From: Chitinophaga pinensis
GTDB taxonomy: Bacteria > Bacteroidota > Bacteroidia > Flavobacteriales_D > Crocinitomicaceae
Assembly (NCBI GenBank): GCA_945870115.1
Contig: CAMBRH010000012.1
Location: forward strand, 1-22,849
Length of the DNA: 22,849 nucleotides
Direction: 5' to 3'
Below the pieces are notes generated by a model that ran no database searches, was not told the origin of the DNA, and saw only the letters and a program-made list of their open reading frames with translations. Shown in pieces: positions 7,098 through 15,802 of this stretch. The stretch's first letter is position 1; each line of letters begins with the position of its first letter. The position numbers were made by a program, and so were the translations under genes.

Positions 7098-8669
7098 ATG
7101 AAAAAAATTCTAATTTTAATTATTGTCCTAAATTGTGCTTTTTCATTTTCTCAATTTGATGTTAAATGGAGTGAATTAGTTGCTGTTAAAGGAAGAGTTT
7201 CAACTGTTTTACCTGTTTCATATTCTGATTTTTATACAACACGTTATTCTGGTCCAAGAATGTTTCCAACTTTATATTTGACGAAACATGCAAATTTTTC
7301 AGTTACATCAAGAGGAAAATTAACAGCAAAATTAGAAAACGGAGTTGGAATTATTGAAGGATTATCAATCATAAAAGACATTCCTGTAGTTTTTATTTCG
7401 GATAAAAAAGATGGTGAAAATAGACTTTATTATCAAAAATATTCCAATTTATGTGAACCTTATGGTTTGCCAAAGGAAATTACATCTTATAAAATGCCAA
7501 AAGGGTGGAAACGAAAAGGAGAATTTTACATTCATTTTTCTGATAATAAAGAGTTTTTCTGCATTGATTATGAAATTCCAGGATCGAAAGAAGAAAAAGA
7601 TAAATTTGGATACAAAGTTATGTCAAGTGAATTTGAAGTTATATCTGAGGGAGAATACGAATTGCCTTATGAATCAAATTTAGTCTCAATTTCAAATAAT
7701 TATTTATCAAATACAGGCGATTATTTTTTAGCGGCAAAAGTTTACAAAGAAAACGGCGAGAAAAAAATGTTTAAATCGCGTTTAAATTTGGATAAAGTTA
7801 TTTTAATGCAAGTGACGCCAGATGGTTTGGAAGAATTTGATTTGGAATTTAAAAATGGAAAAACAATTTCCGATTTAACTTTTTCTTCTGACAATAAAAA
7901 ATTGATGTCTTTTACTGGATTATATGGAGAAAGTGGTTTTGGAGGTATAAAAGGTGTTTTCTTTTTTCAATTAGATTTCAATAAAAAACAAATTATCAAT
8001 GAAGGTTGGAATGAATTTGGTAAAGATTTTATTACTGAAGGTTGGTCAGATCGTTCAAAAGAAAAAGCTGAAAAGAAAGCTTCTAAAGGAAAAGGCGAAC
8101 CAGCTTTATATGAGTATGATGTACGAGACATTCAAACGCTTAAGGATGGAAGCTTAATAGGAATGTTGGAGCAATATTACGTGGTTGTTCATACTTATAC
8201 AGATCCGAAAACGGGAGCAACTTCTACCACTTATACCTATTATTACAATGATTTAATTGTATACAAGATTAATAAAGACGGAAGTTTTGATTGGATGAAA
8301 AAAATTAAGAAAACACAAGTTTCTACAAATGACGGAGGTTTTTATAGCTCAATTGCAAGTTTTGTTTCAGGAAATAAATTAAATATTTTGTTCAATGATA
8401 ATTTAAAAAATTATGATGAACAAGGTAAATTTATTGATGTTGACAACCGATTTTACCCTGCTAGTTATCGCAAAAAAACAAATACTGTTGCACTAGTTGA
8501 AGTAGATTTAGAAGAAGGTGAAATTGACAGAAAAACGTATTTTGATAGAAAAGAAACCAATGCTTATGCTGTTCCTAAAAAATTCTTAGTTGATTATACC
8601 AAAAATGAAATGTTGATGGTATTGGTTTACGGTAAAAAAGAGAAATATGGTGTTTTATCTTTTGAGTAA
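7098..8669 (+). CDS. Exported protein of unknown function, possibly propeller-like
   Basis: 523 residues, not recognised as a named family. A clear signal peptide (MKKILILIIVLNCAFSFS, cut before QFDVKW) is followed by a long run of short beta strands with blade-like units: LSIIKDIPVVFISDKKDGEN, KTISDLTFSSDNKKLMSFTG, VRDIQTLKDGSLIGMLEQYY, LIVYKINKDGSFDWMKKI. This suggests a beta-propeller; FDWMKKI-type strand ends are common in Bacteroidetes propeller proteins. A basic, low-complexity loop (RSKEKAEKKASKGKGEP, about 315-332) interrupts it, and a Tyr/Thr-rich strand pair (TSTTYTYYYN) follows. There is no lipobox and no evident C-terminal sorting domain, so a periplasmic location is likely. It lies 42 bp after purB, with no own promoter that I can see, and ends 4 bp from the convergent regulator gene. 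Its link to purB is probably positional only. Confidence 0.72.
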   Translation: MKKILILIIVLNCAFSFSQFDVKWSELVAVKGRVSTVLPVSYSDFYTTRYSGPRMFPTLYLTKHANFSVTSRGKLTAKLENGVGIIEGLSIIKDIPVVFISDKKDGENRLYYQKYSNLCEPYGLPKEITSYKMPKGWKRKGEFYIHFSDNKEFFCIDYEIPGSKEEKDKFGYKVMSSEFEVISEGEYELPYESNLVSISNNYLSNTGDYFLAAKVYKENGEKKMFKSRLNLDKVILMQVTPDGLEEFDLEFKNGKTISDLTFSSDNKKLMSFTGLYGESGFGGIKGVFFFQLDFNKKQIINEGWNEFGKDFITEGWSDRSKEKAEKKASKGKGEPALYEYDVRDIQTLKDGSLIGMLEQYYVVVHTYTDPKTGATSTTYTYYYNDLIVYKINKDGSFDWMKKIKKTQVSTNDGGFYSSIASFVSGNKLNILFNDNLKNYDEQGKFIDVDNRFYPASYRKKTNTVALVEVDLEEGEIDRKTYFDRKETNAYAVPKKFLVDYTKNEMLMVLVYGKKEKYGVLSFE

Positions 8670-8673
8670 AAAC

Positions 8674-9414
8674 TTACAAATTTTCAAGTAAATTTAAAAC
8701 ATAGGTTTTTTTTCGTTGAGAAATTGGAACTTCAACATCATCTGACATTTTTAAAAAACCGCCATCTAAATTGATGTATTTCTTGACGTGCTTGACATTT
8801 ATTAAATGGCTATTGTGAATTCTTTCAAAGCCTAATCCTTCTAAAGTTTCTTCAAAAAATTTCAAAGTTTTAGAAGATAAGGTTTTACTTTTATCTGTGA
8901 AATAAATATTGGTGTAATTTCCATCTGATTGACAACGAATGATTTCGTAAATTTCATAAAAACTAATTCCATCTTGTGAAGGAATAGCAATTTTTTTAGG
9001 TTTATTGTCCTTGACAGTTTCTAACAAATTTGAAATTCTAAGCGTATCTTTATATTCTAGTCGGATAATTTTTTGAATAACATCTTTTAATTCTAAAATA
9101 TTCATTGGTTTTAACAAGTAGTCAATAGCATTGACTTTTAGTGCTTTAATTGCATATTGATCATACGCAGTAAGAAAAACCAATTTAAAATCAGTGAATT
9201 TTAAATTTTCTAAAACATCAAAACCTGTTCCATCTCCTAGGTTAATGTCTAAAAAAATTAAATCGGGTTTTAATTCCTCAATAGCAATTCTTGCAGTTTC
9301 AACAGAATTAGCTTCACCGATAATTTGAATTTCATTAGAAAAGGATAATAAAGCAAAAGTCAAATTTTCTCTCGCATATTTTTCGTCATCAATTATTAAG
9401 GTCTTGAATTTCAT
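8674..9414 (-). CDS. LytTR-family two-component response regulator
   Basis: 246 residues from the ATG at 9414 (MKFKTLIIDDEKYAREN). The receiver domain (1-120) has the acidic pair D9/D10, phospho-acceptor D56 (LIFLDINLGDG), T82 and K102 (YLLKP). The LytTR DNA-binding domain spans about 139-246 (FYEIYEIIRCQSDGNYTNIY, FERIHNSHLINVKHVKKY, EVPISQRKK). A TTG at 9450 would overlap the kinase stop codon, but it adds twelve residues (NQYQFNYYIYT) before the conserved start, so I choose the ATG. The gene begins 32 bp after the histidine kinase gene and is surely its partner: PF06580-type kinases and LytTR regulators pair regularly. LytTR regulators usually bind direct repeats upstream of targets, and none is identifiable here. 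Confidence 0.93.
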   Translation of the reverse strand: MKFKTLIIDDEKYARENLTFALLSFSNEIQIIGEANSVETARIAIEELKPDLIFLDINLGDGTGFDVLENLKFTDFKLVFLTAYDQYAIKALKVNAIDYLLKPMNILELKDVIQKIIRLEYKDTLRISNLLETVKDNKPKKIAIPSQDGISFYEIYEIIRCQSDGNYTNIYFTDKSKTLSSKTLKFFEETLEGLGFERIHNSHLINVKHVKKYINLDGGFLKMSDDVEVPISQRKKTYVLNLLENL

Positions 9415-9446
9415 AGTATAAATGTAATAATTAAATTGATATTGGT

Positions 9447-12400
9447 TCAATAATAATCTTCTGTTTTCATTAAAACTATAATTTTTGTTCCTATAGAATT
9501 ATTATTTTCATCGTATAAATCTTCAATTTCGATAGAACTTTTAATGTTGTTAAAATTATTTAATCGTTTTTCAGTAATTTCCATTCCAAGGGAATTATGG
9601 ATTCTATTGCGATTTATAGTCTTTGATTTTTCTCTTCCAATTCCGTTATCCTTAATAGTACAAACAATAAAATCATCCACTAATTTAAATGTTATTTGAA
9701 TTTTACCTTCTGTTTTTAAAGCTTGAATTCCATGTATAAGAGCGTTTTCGATAAATGGTTGGAGAATTAAAGGTGAGATTCCGAGCAAAGTTGTATTAAT
9801 TTTTTGATCTATAATAATCTCAAAAGAATACTTATTTTCAAAACGCAATTTATTAATTTCGAGGTAATTAGTTAAAAAAGAAATTTCTTGATCTATTGGA
9901 ATTAATTGAACTTTTGAAAACTCCAAAATTTGCCTTAGTAAATTAGAAAATCTTACTAAATATTCATCTGCTTTTTCTCTGTCGTTTCGATATAATCCTT
10001 GAATTGTATTGATTGAATTAAAAATAAAATGCGGATTCATTTGCAGTAAAAGCGCTTTTTGTTCTAATTCTACAAATTCCTTTTGAAGAGAAATCTCACT
10101 TTTTTCAATTCTTAATTTATCATTTTCTAGCGTTAAAAGTTTTTCTTTTAATGCCAAATTTTTACTTATCTTATTCAATTGGTATTTGATTGAAAAATAT
10201 ATTATAAATAAGGAAAGAGATACAATAATTAAAATAAACCACCAGGTTTCATAAAAATATGGCCAAATTGAAAAAGAATAAATGATTGGTTTAGATTCAT
10301 TTTTAAAAACATCAATCGCAACAATTTCAAGTTGGTATTTCCCTTTATTTAGAGAAGGATATTCCAATTTTGGACGATTTGTATATTTCCAAGTATCATC
10401 CAAGCCTTTTAACCTATATTTATATGAAATTTGTCCCAAAGATTTATATGAAAAACCTTGAATATTTATTTCAAAATTATTTTGGTCTGCATTAAAAACT
10501 ATATTATTTTTCAATTCTACTTTTTTATGATTAACCAAAATTGATTTCACAATTAGTGATGGAATTATTTTTTTTTGGAACAATGAACTTTGTGAAAAAT
10601 AGCATATTCCCTTTGATGAAGCTAAATACAAAGTGTCATCATCAAATAGCAAATCATTAATAGAGTTTTCAAGTAATCCATTATTTACAGTGAAATTTTC
10701 TGCTTGTATTTCAATTTTGTTTTTATCTTTTTTATAAGAAATTTTTGACAAACCATTTAAGGTTCCAATCCAAATAGAATTTTTTTCACCCAAAGAAATA
10801 CTTGTCACATAATTAGATGGCAATCCATTTTTTGTCGTAAAACGATACACCTTGTCCTTATAAATGGCAATCAAACCATTTACAGTTGAGGCACACCAGA
10901 TTATTTCATCAGGTGTTTTTTTTACGGCAAGGATGTTTTTTTTTAAAAACTTTGAAAAGTTTAATTCTGTGGTTTTATTATTTTTATATTGTTTAACTCC
11001 AAAAAGCCCGTAGATATAAATTTCGTTTTTAAACACGTAAATCCCACTTGATTTAATGTTTTTTAGCACGACATACTTACTTTCCAAGGTTTTATAATTG
11101 TCTGTTTCAAATAGATCCTTAAGATGAAACCTTGAAAAACTTCCACCACCAACAAGGTAAACTGAATCTTTTTTAGTTATGTAAAAATCTTTTACTGCAA
11201 GTTTAATTTCTTTTAGTATTTTTCCATTTAAATCTAATTTTGAAAAATACAAACCTGAAGATACATACAGGTAGTTTTTGTAAATTTGAGCTTGTTTAAT
11301 TATTCCAAATCCATGATTTTTACTCAATTGAATTGTTTTAATCTTGTTAGAATTTATAAGTGAAAAAAGACTATTTTCAGAACCAATAATTTTTTGTGAA
11401 TTAGAAATTTTTAAAATACTAAATGAGTTATCAAAACCTAGATTGTTATCTTTATTCAAAAAATGAATGTCTTGATTTATTATTAAATAAATTCCATTCT
11501 TTAATGTTGTAATCCAAATATTTCCATCTCGATCTTCATTAATAGATGAAATTGAAATCCCTTTAAAAAAATGATTATTTATTGCTGAACTTTTTGAATT
11601 AGTTTTTTCATTTTTCCTTGCTAAATTTTTTAATTTAAAAAATCCGCTGGAGGTACCTATCCAAAAATAATTTTGAAAATAATTCCCACATTGAATCGAA
11701 TTTTCTTCATCGCAAATTTCATACTCTTTTGTTTTTTTTGTTTTATCAGAAAACTCATAAATCATTTTTCTGACAAAATACAATACTGTTTTTTCGGAAG
11801 AAAATCCTTTTGAACCAATGTGAATATTTTGAGATGTTTTGCTAGAATATATTTCAGAATTTGTAAGATTTAATAGTATGTTTTTTTTAAAATCAGTTGT
11901 CAAAGCGATCACTTCATTTTTTTTGTTTTTTATTAAGGCAGAATAAACAACAGAATTCGACTTTACAATTGAAACTTTATTTGCTTTATCAATTTTATAT
12001 ATTTTAAAGTAAGTCAGATAAAATAAATTTCGATTTTTATCTTCCATTATTTTTAATCCCGGGCCTTCAAAATCAATTTTGTTTAAGAAAGAACAATTTT
12101 CCTTTGAATAAAATTTTCCATTTTCATAAAAACTTGGTTCACCATTATAACTTGCAAACCAAATTCTATGCTTAGAATCTTCATAAATGTCAAAAAATTC
12201 ATTGTCTGAAAGTCCATCTGAACTTGTGAAATTTTCAAATTCGCTTCCATTATATCTCACAATTCCTTTATCAGTAGCGAACCAAATATAACCTTTGGAA
12301 TCTTGTAAAGAGTAATATACAGTATTACTAGGCAAGCCATTTTCAATATTAAAATTATGAGAAACAGGATTTTGAGCAAACGAATAGTTTACAAAAAAAG

Positions 12401-12524
12401 TGATCAAAAAAAGTAAATATCTAATTGTTTTCAGAGTGGTTTTTAAAATTAATTTATCTTTTTTTCTATAAGAATACAAAGTTTTTTGCTTTTTGGATTT
12501 AAAAATAGTTAATTTGCACAACAT
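9447..12524 (-). CDS. Two-component sensor histidine kinase, periplasmic propeller/Y_Y_Y with His_kinase domain
   Basis: 1025 residues. A signal sequence near residues 36-50 (YLLFLITFFVNYSFAQ) leads into a two-component regulator propeller. Its repeats include GLPSNTVYYSLQDSKGYIWF, DGLSDNEFFDIYEDSKHRIW and GLPSNYVTSISLGEKNSIWI, covering about 60-650. A Y_Y_Y domain follows at about 685-752 (ISYKYRLKGLDDTW), then a transmembrane helix at about 758-780, a coiled coil to about 825, and a LytS-type His_kinase domain with H832 (MNPHFIFNS). The ATPase part has an N-box (LQPFIENALIHG) and a G-box (KDNGIGREK). It probably senses a periplasmic or polymeric cue and phosphorylates the regulator encoded next. 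The N-terminus is odd: the ATG at 12524 gives a roughly 35-residue basic stretch before the signal. No other ATG is available, so a non-ATG start further in is possible. Confidence 0.9.
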   Translation of the reverse strand: MLCKLTIFKSKKQKTLYSYRKKDKLILKTTLKTIRYLLFLITFFVNYSFAQNPVSHNFNIENGLPSNTVYYSLQDSKGYIWFATDKGIVRYNGSEFENFTSSDGLSDNEFFDIYEDSKHRIWFASYNGEPSFYENGKFYSKENCSFLNKIDFEGPGLKIMEDKNRNLFYLTYFKIYKIDKANKVSIVKSNSVVYSALIKNKKNEVIALTTDFKKNILLNLTNSEIYSSKTSQNIHIGSKGFSSEKTVLYFVRKMIYEFSDKTKKTKEYEICDEENSIQCGNYFQNYFWIGTSSGFFKLKNLARKNEKTNSKSSAINNHFFKGISISSINEDRDGNIWITTLKNGIYLIINQDIHFLNKDNNLGFDNSFSILKISNSQKIIGSENSLFSLINSNKIKTIQLSKNHGFGIIKQAQIYKNYLYVSSGLYFSKLDLNGKILKEIKLAVKDFYITKKDSVYLVGGGSFSRFHLKDLFETDNYKTLESKYVVLKNIKSSGIYVFKNEIYIYGLFGVKQYKNNKTTELNFSKFLKKNILAVKKTPDEIIWCASTVNGLIAIYKDKVYRFTTKNGLPSNYVTSISLGEKNSIWIGTLNGLSKISYKKDKNKIEIQAENFTVNNGLLENSINDLLFDDDTLYLASSKGICYFSQSSLFQKKIIPSLIVKSILVNHKKVELKNNIVFNADQNNFEINIQGFSYKSLGQISYKYRLKGLDDTWKYTNRPKLEYPSLNKGKYQLEIVAIDVFKNESKPIIYSFSIWPYFYETWWFILIIVSLSLFIIYFSIKYQLNKISKNLALKEKLLTLENDKLRIEKSEISLQKEFVELEQKALLLQMNPHFIFNSINTIQGLYRNDREKADEYLVRFSNLLRQILEFSKVQLIPIDQEISFLTNYLEINKLRFENKYSFEIIIDQKINTTLLGISPLILQPFIENALIHGIQALKTEGKIQITFKLVDDFIVCTIKDNGIGREKSKTINRNRIHNSLGMEITEKRLNNFNNIKSSIEIEDLYDENNNSIGTKIIVLMKTEDYY
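12486..12516 (+). promoter_or_regulatory. topA: Possible topA promoter
   Basis: TTG (12486-12488), 20 bp, then TTAATTTG (12509-12516), which matches TAnnTTTG at seven of eight positions. It lies 61 bp before topA and inside the first codons of the divergent kinase gene. Confidence 0.35.
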
Positions 12525-12577
12525 TTCGTTGATCTTTTCATAAAATTTTCAACTTTTTTAAAAATAATTCTATATCC

Positions 12578-14995
12578 ATGGCTAAAAATTTAGTAATAGT
12601 TGAGTCCCCTGCGAAAGCAAAAACCATTGAAGGTTACTTGGGTAAAGATTTTGTAGTGAAATCAAGTTATGGTCACGTTAGAGATTTGGCTAAGAAAGGT
12701 TTAGCGATTGATATTGAAAATAATTTTCAACCAAATTACGAAGTAACTCCTGATAAAAAAGCAATTGTTTCGGAATTGAAAAAATTGACTAAGGAAGCTG
12801 ATATTGTATGGCTTGCGACGGATGAGGATCGTGAAGGAGAGGCAATTTCTTGGCACCTTTACGAAACTTTAGATTTAGCAAAAAAAGAAACGAAAAGGAT
12901 AACTTTTAACGAAATTACAAAAAATGCAATTTTATCCGCAATAGATAAACCAAGAAATATTAACATTGAATTAGTAAATGCTCAGCAGGCTAGACGTGTT
13001 TTGGATCGTTTGGTTGGATTTGAACTTTCACCTGTTTTATGGAAAAAAGTGAGACCAAGTTTGTCAGCAGGAAGAGTTCAATCGGTTGCTGTAAGATTAA
13101 TTGTTGAAAGAGAAAAAGAGATTAATGCATTTAAAAATGAATCTTATTATAAGGTACAAGGAATTTTCTCAACTGGAAAAGATAAAATTCAAGCAGAATT
13201 AAATAAAAACTTTGATTCATTAAAAGATGTGCAAGGATTTTTGGATTCTTGCAAAGCTGCAAATTTCGCTGTGGAAGATGTGCAACAAAAACCTGCAGTA
13301 AAAACGCCATCGTCGCCATTTACAACATCAACTTTGCAACAAGAAGCAAGTTTAAAACTTGGTTTTTCTGTTTCAAGAACAATGTCAGTGGCCCAACGTT
13401 TATATGAAGCAGGAAAAATCACTTACATGAGAACAGATTCTGTAAATCTTTCTCAAACAGCTTTAGACGGAGCAAAAGAAGAAATTACAAGAGCTTACGG
13501 AGCAAATTATTCGAATCCGACAAAATATAAAACGAAGAATTCAAACGCTCAAGAAGCCCACGAAGCAATTCGTCCAACTGATTTTTCTTTGCATTCAATT
13601 AGTGGTGAAAATGAGGAAGTTAAATTGTATGATTTGATTTGGAAACGTTCAATTGCTTCACAAATGGCACATGCAAAATTGGAAAGAACAACAATCAAAA
13701 TCGCTTCTTCATCTGTAAAAGAAATTTTTCAAGCTAAAGGCGAAGTTATTAAGTTTGATGGTTTCTTGAAAGTTTATTTAGAATCAAAATTAGAAGAAGA
13801 CGAGGAAGATGAAGATTCAGGGCTTTTACCTGACGTTTCTGCTGGAGATGCTCTAAACCGCGATGTAATCAAAGCTACGCAGCGTTTTACACGTTCAGCA
13901 CCACGTTATGTGGAAGCTTCATTGGTTAAAAAATTAGAAGAATTAGGAATCGGTCGTCCTTCAACTTATGCACCTACAATTTCAACGATTCAAAAACGTG
14001 GATATGTAGAGAAAATTGAACGTGAAGGAGAAGTGCGTGTATACGATTATTTGGAATTAAAAGGTACTTCAATAACTGAAACAAAAAAATCTGAAACAAC
14101 TGGAAAAGAGAAAAATAAACTAACTCCAACAGATATTGGAATTGTTGTTACAGACTTTTTAGTTGAACATTTTGATCGAATTTTAGATTATAATTTCACT
14201 GCAAAAGTGGAAGCACAATTCGATGAAATTGCTGAAGGAATGATTGAATGGACAAAAATGATTCACGATTTTTACAATCCATTTCACTTAAGCGTTACAG
14301 ATACTTTAGAAAATTCCGACAGAGCAACTGGAGAAAGAGAATTAGGAATTCACCCAGTTTCAGGAAGAAAAATGATTGTTCGAATTGGTCGTTTTGGTCC
14401 AATGGTTCAAATTGGCGATGAAAAAGAAGATGGTGAAAAACCACAATTTGCTTCTTTGAGAAAAGAACAATCAATTCAGTCAATTACTTTAGAACAAGCT
14501 TTAGATTTATTCAAATTACCAAGAACAGTTGGAGAATTTGAAGATTTAGTTGTGAAAGCAAATGTTGGACGTTTTGGACCTTATTTACAGCATGGAAAAG
14601 CATTTATTTCCTTGAAAAAGGAAGATGATCCAATGACTGTTGATTTGGCAAGAGCAATTGAAATCATTGAAACAAAAAGAATTGATGATGCCAATAAAAT
14701 CATTAAATTGTTTCCAGAAAATCCAGATGTACAATTATTAGTTGGACGATGGGGACCATATTTAAAAATTGCTAAAGACAACTATAAATTGCCAAAAACA
14801 GTAGTTGTTGAGGATTTAACTTTGGAAGAATGTTTGGCAATTGCTGAATCTCAGCCAAATGTTAAAAAAGCTGGTGCAAGAAAAGCTGCTGCCACTAAAA
14901 CAGTTGCTGCCAAAACTCCAGTTAAAAAAGCTGCCGTAAAGAAAGCTCCAGCCAAGAAAACTGTAGCGAAGAAAGTTGTGGCGAAGAAGAAATAA
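12578..14995 (+). CDS. topA: DNA topoisomerase I (type IA) TopA
   Basis: 805 residues. It relaxes negative supercoils by transient single-strand cleavage. The Toprim domain starts MAKNLVIVESPAKAKT, with the catalytic Glu at 9 and the metal-binding acidic motif at about 82-86 (TDEDREGE). SAGRVQSVAVRLIVEREKEI marks domain II. The active-site Tyr is Y283 in ITYMRTDS. An acidic insert (EEDEEDEDSG) lies near 407-416. In place of the zinc ribbons of E. coli TopA, the C-terminus has three Gly-Arg-aromatic-Gly-Pro repeats: GRFGPMVQIG, GRFGPYLQHG and GRWGPYLKIA. A Lys/Ala-rich histone-H1-like tail of about 45 residues follows (PVKKAAVKKAPAKKTVAKK). The gene diverges from the kinase gene and is followed after 4 bp by an SRPBCC protein, so the two are probably translated together. 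Confidence 0.97.
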   Translation: MAKNLVIVESPAKAKTIEGYLGKDFVVKSSYGHVRDLAKKGLAIDIENNFQPNYEVTPDKKAIVSELKKLTKEADIVWLATDEDREGEAISWHLYETLDLAKKETKRITFNEITKNAILSAIDKPRNINIELVNAQQARRVLDRLVGFELSPVLWKKVRPSLSAGRVQSVAVRLIVEREKEINAFKNESYYKVQGIFSTGKDKIQAELNKNFDSLKDVQGFLDSCKAANFAVEDVQQKPAVKTPSSPFTTSTLQQEASLKLGFSVSRTMSVAQRLYEAGKITYMRTDSVNLSQTALDGAKEEITRAYGANYSNPTKYKTKNSNAQEAHEAIRPTDFSLHSISGENEEVKLYDLIWKRSIASQMAHAKLERTTIKIASSSVKEIFQAKGEVIKFDGFLKVYLESKLEEDEEDEDSGLLPDVSAGDALNRDVIKATQRFTRSAPRYVEASLVKKLEELGIGRPSTYAPTISTIQKRGYVEKIEREGEVRVYDYLELKGTSITETKKSETTGKEKNKLTPTDIGIVVTDFLVEHFDRILDYNFTAKVEAQFDEIAEGMIEWTKMIHDFYNPFHLSVTDTLENSDRATGERELGIHPVSGRKMIVRIGRFGPMVQIGDEKEDGEKPQFASLRKEQSIQSITLEQALDLFKLPRTVGEFEDLVVKANVGRFGPYLQHGKAFISLKKEDDPMTVDLARAIEIIETKRIDDANKIIKLFPENPDVQLLVGRWGPYLKIAKDNYKLPKTVVVEDLTLEECLAIAESQPNVKKAGARKAAATKTVAAKTPVKKAAVKKAPAKKTVAKKVVAKKK

Positions 14996-14999
14996 TTAA

Positions 15000-15488
15000 A
15001 TGCCTGTAATTGTATTATCAACAACAATCAAAGCAGATATTCAAATTTGTTTTGATTTATCGCGAAGCATTGATTTACATAAACTTTCAACTGCAAAAAC
15101 GAAAGAAGAGGCAATCGAAGGAATTACTTGTGGTTTAATTAAACAAGGTGAATTTGTAACTTGGGAAGCTACTCATTTTGGCATCAGGCAAAAACTAAGA
15201 TCTAGAATTACAGCTTTTGAAAACCCATTTCATTTCAGAGATGAACAAGAAAAAGGTCCATTTAAATTTATTAAACATGACCATTATTTTGAACAAAATG
15301 CAGATTTTGTAATAATGAAAGATGTTTTTGAATTCAATTCGCCTTTTGGGATTTTTGGAAAAATATTCAATAAATTAATTCTAACTACTTATTTAACAAA
15401 ATTTTTAGTAGAACGAAATCAATTAATCAAAGAATTTGCTGAAACAGAAAAATGGAAATCAGTTTTGAATGAAATTAATTATTTGTAA
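15000..15488 (+). CDS. SRPBCC-family (START/Bet v1-like) ligand-binding protein
   Basis: 162 residues. The layout is that of a small SRPBCC helix-grip protein. A first strand (VIVLSTTIKADIQICFDLSR) resembles the polyketide-cyclase-like members. Middle strands (FVTWEATHFGIRQKLRSRIT, FHFRDEQEKGPFKFIKHDHY) and DVFEFNSPFGIFGKIFNKL come before a long C-terminal helix (TKFLVERNQLIKEFAETEKW). The last two motifs are typical of the cyclase/dehydrase-like SRPBCC proteins often annotated in Bacteroidetes as cell-division-inhibitor-like. The ligand is unknown. It begins 4 bp after the topA stop codon and is followed by a strong terminator, so it is the second gene of a topA operon. There is no signal peptide, so it is cytoplasmic. 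Confidence 0.8.
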   Translation: MPVIVLSTTIKADIQICFDLSRSIDLHKLSTAKTKEEAIEGITCGLIKQGEFVTWEATHFGIRQKLRSRITAFENPFHFRDEQEKGPFKFIKHDHYFEQNADFVIMKDVFEFNSPFGIFGKIFNKLILTTYLTKFLVERNQLIKEFAETEKWKSVLNEINYL

Positions 15489-15492
15489 AAAT

Positions 15493-15527
15493 AAAAAAGT
15501 CACAAAAAATAATCTTGTGACTTTTTT
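15493..15527 (+). terminator. Terminator of the topA-SRPBCC operon
   Basis: AGTCACAA (15498-15505) and TTGTGACT (15515-15522) form a perfect stem. It is extended by five flanking A-T pairs to 13 bp, with a 9-nt loop and a run of T. The flanking A run means it could also stop transcription arriving on the minus strand. Confidence 0.85.
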
Positions 15528-15802
15528 CCTTATAATTTAACTTTAAATGATCTAGATAATTCCTGAATTGAATAAAGTTTTTACAATGATTTTTTCATCG
15601 TTATGTCATGATGCCGTAGGAGAAAAAGCAAAGCTTTTGAAGAACCAACAATAGTGCAATGATAAAGGTTTATAACGACGGATGAAATCCTTCGTAGAAA
15701 CTATAAATGAATTGTTTTTGGCGAGAGTTTTTGATTAAAAACCATGACAAAAACTTGCTAAAATTAGAACGTCGGGAGGTTCTCAAGCAATTTAATTTAG
15801 AT
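15528..15802. other. Gene-free structured element with several inverted repeats
   Basis: No reading frame of note. The part from about 15600 to 15790 looks richer in G+C than the neighbouring spacers and holds a series of inverted repeats. AAAAGC (15624-15629) pairs with GCTTTT (15633-15638). ACGACGGAT (15675-15683) pairs with ATCCTTCGT (15687-15695, one mismatch), itself enclosed by TTTATA (15669-15674) and TATAAA (15702-15707). GTTTTT (15727-15732) pairs with AAAAAC (15737-15742). A nested pair combines TTGCT (15755-15759) with AGCAA (15786-15790), and inside it AGAAC (15766-15770) with GTTCT (15779-15783). An 8-bp inverted repeat AATTGAAT/ATTCAATT (15566-15573 and 15801-15808) brackets the block. 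It may be a structured RNA, the 3' region of serS or a dispersed intergenic repeat; the sequence alone does not decide. Confidence 0.45.

Noticed and set aside
9415..9450. TTG start for the response regulator, overlapping the kinase stop codon
   Set aside because: It adds twelve residues not seen in receiver domains; the ATG at 9414 begins the conserved MKFKTLIIDDE.
15760..15784. TTAGAACGTCG plus GAG...GTTC resembles a short piece of 23S rRNA (domain V)
   Set aside because: Only about eleven bases match from memory and the surroundings do not resemble rRNA; the GAAC/GTTC pair is better explained as the local nested hairpin.
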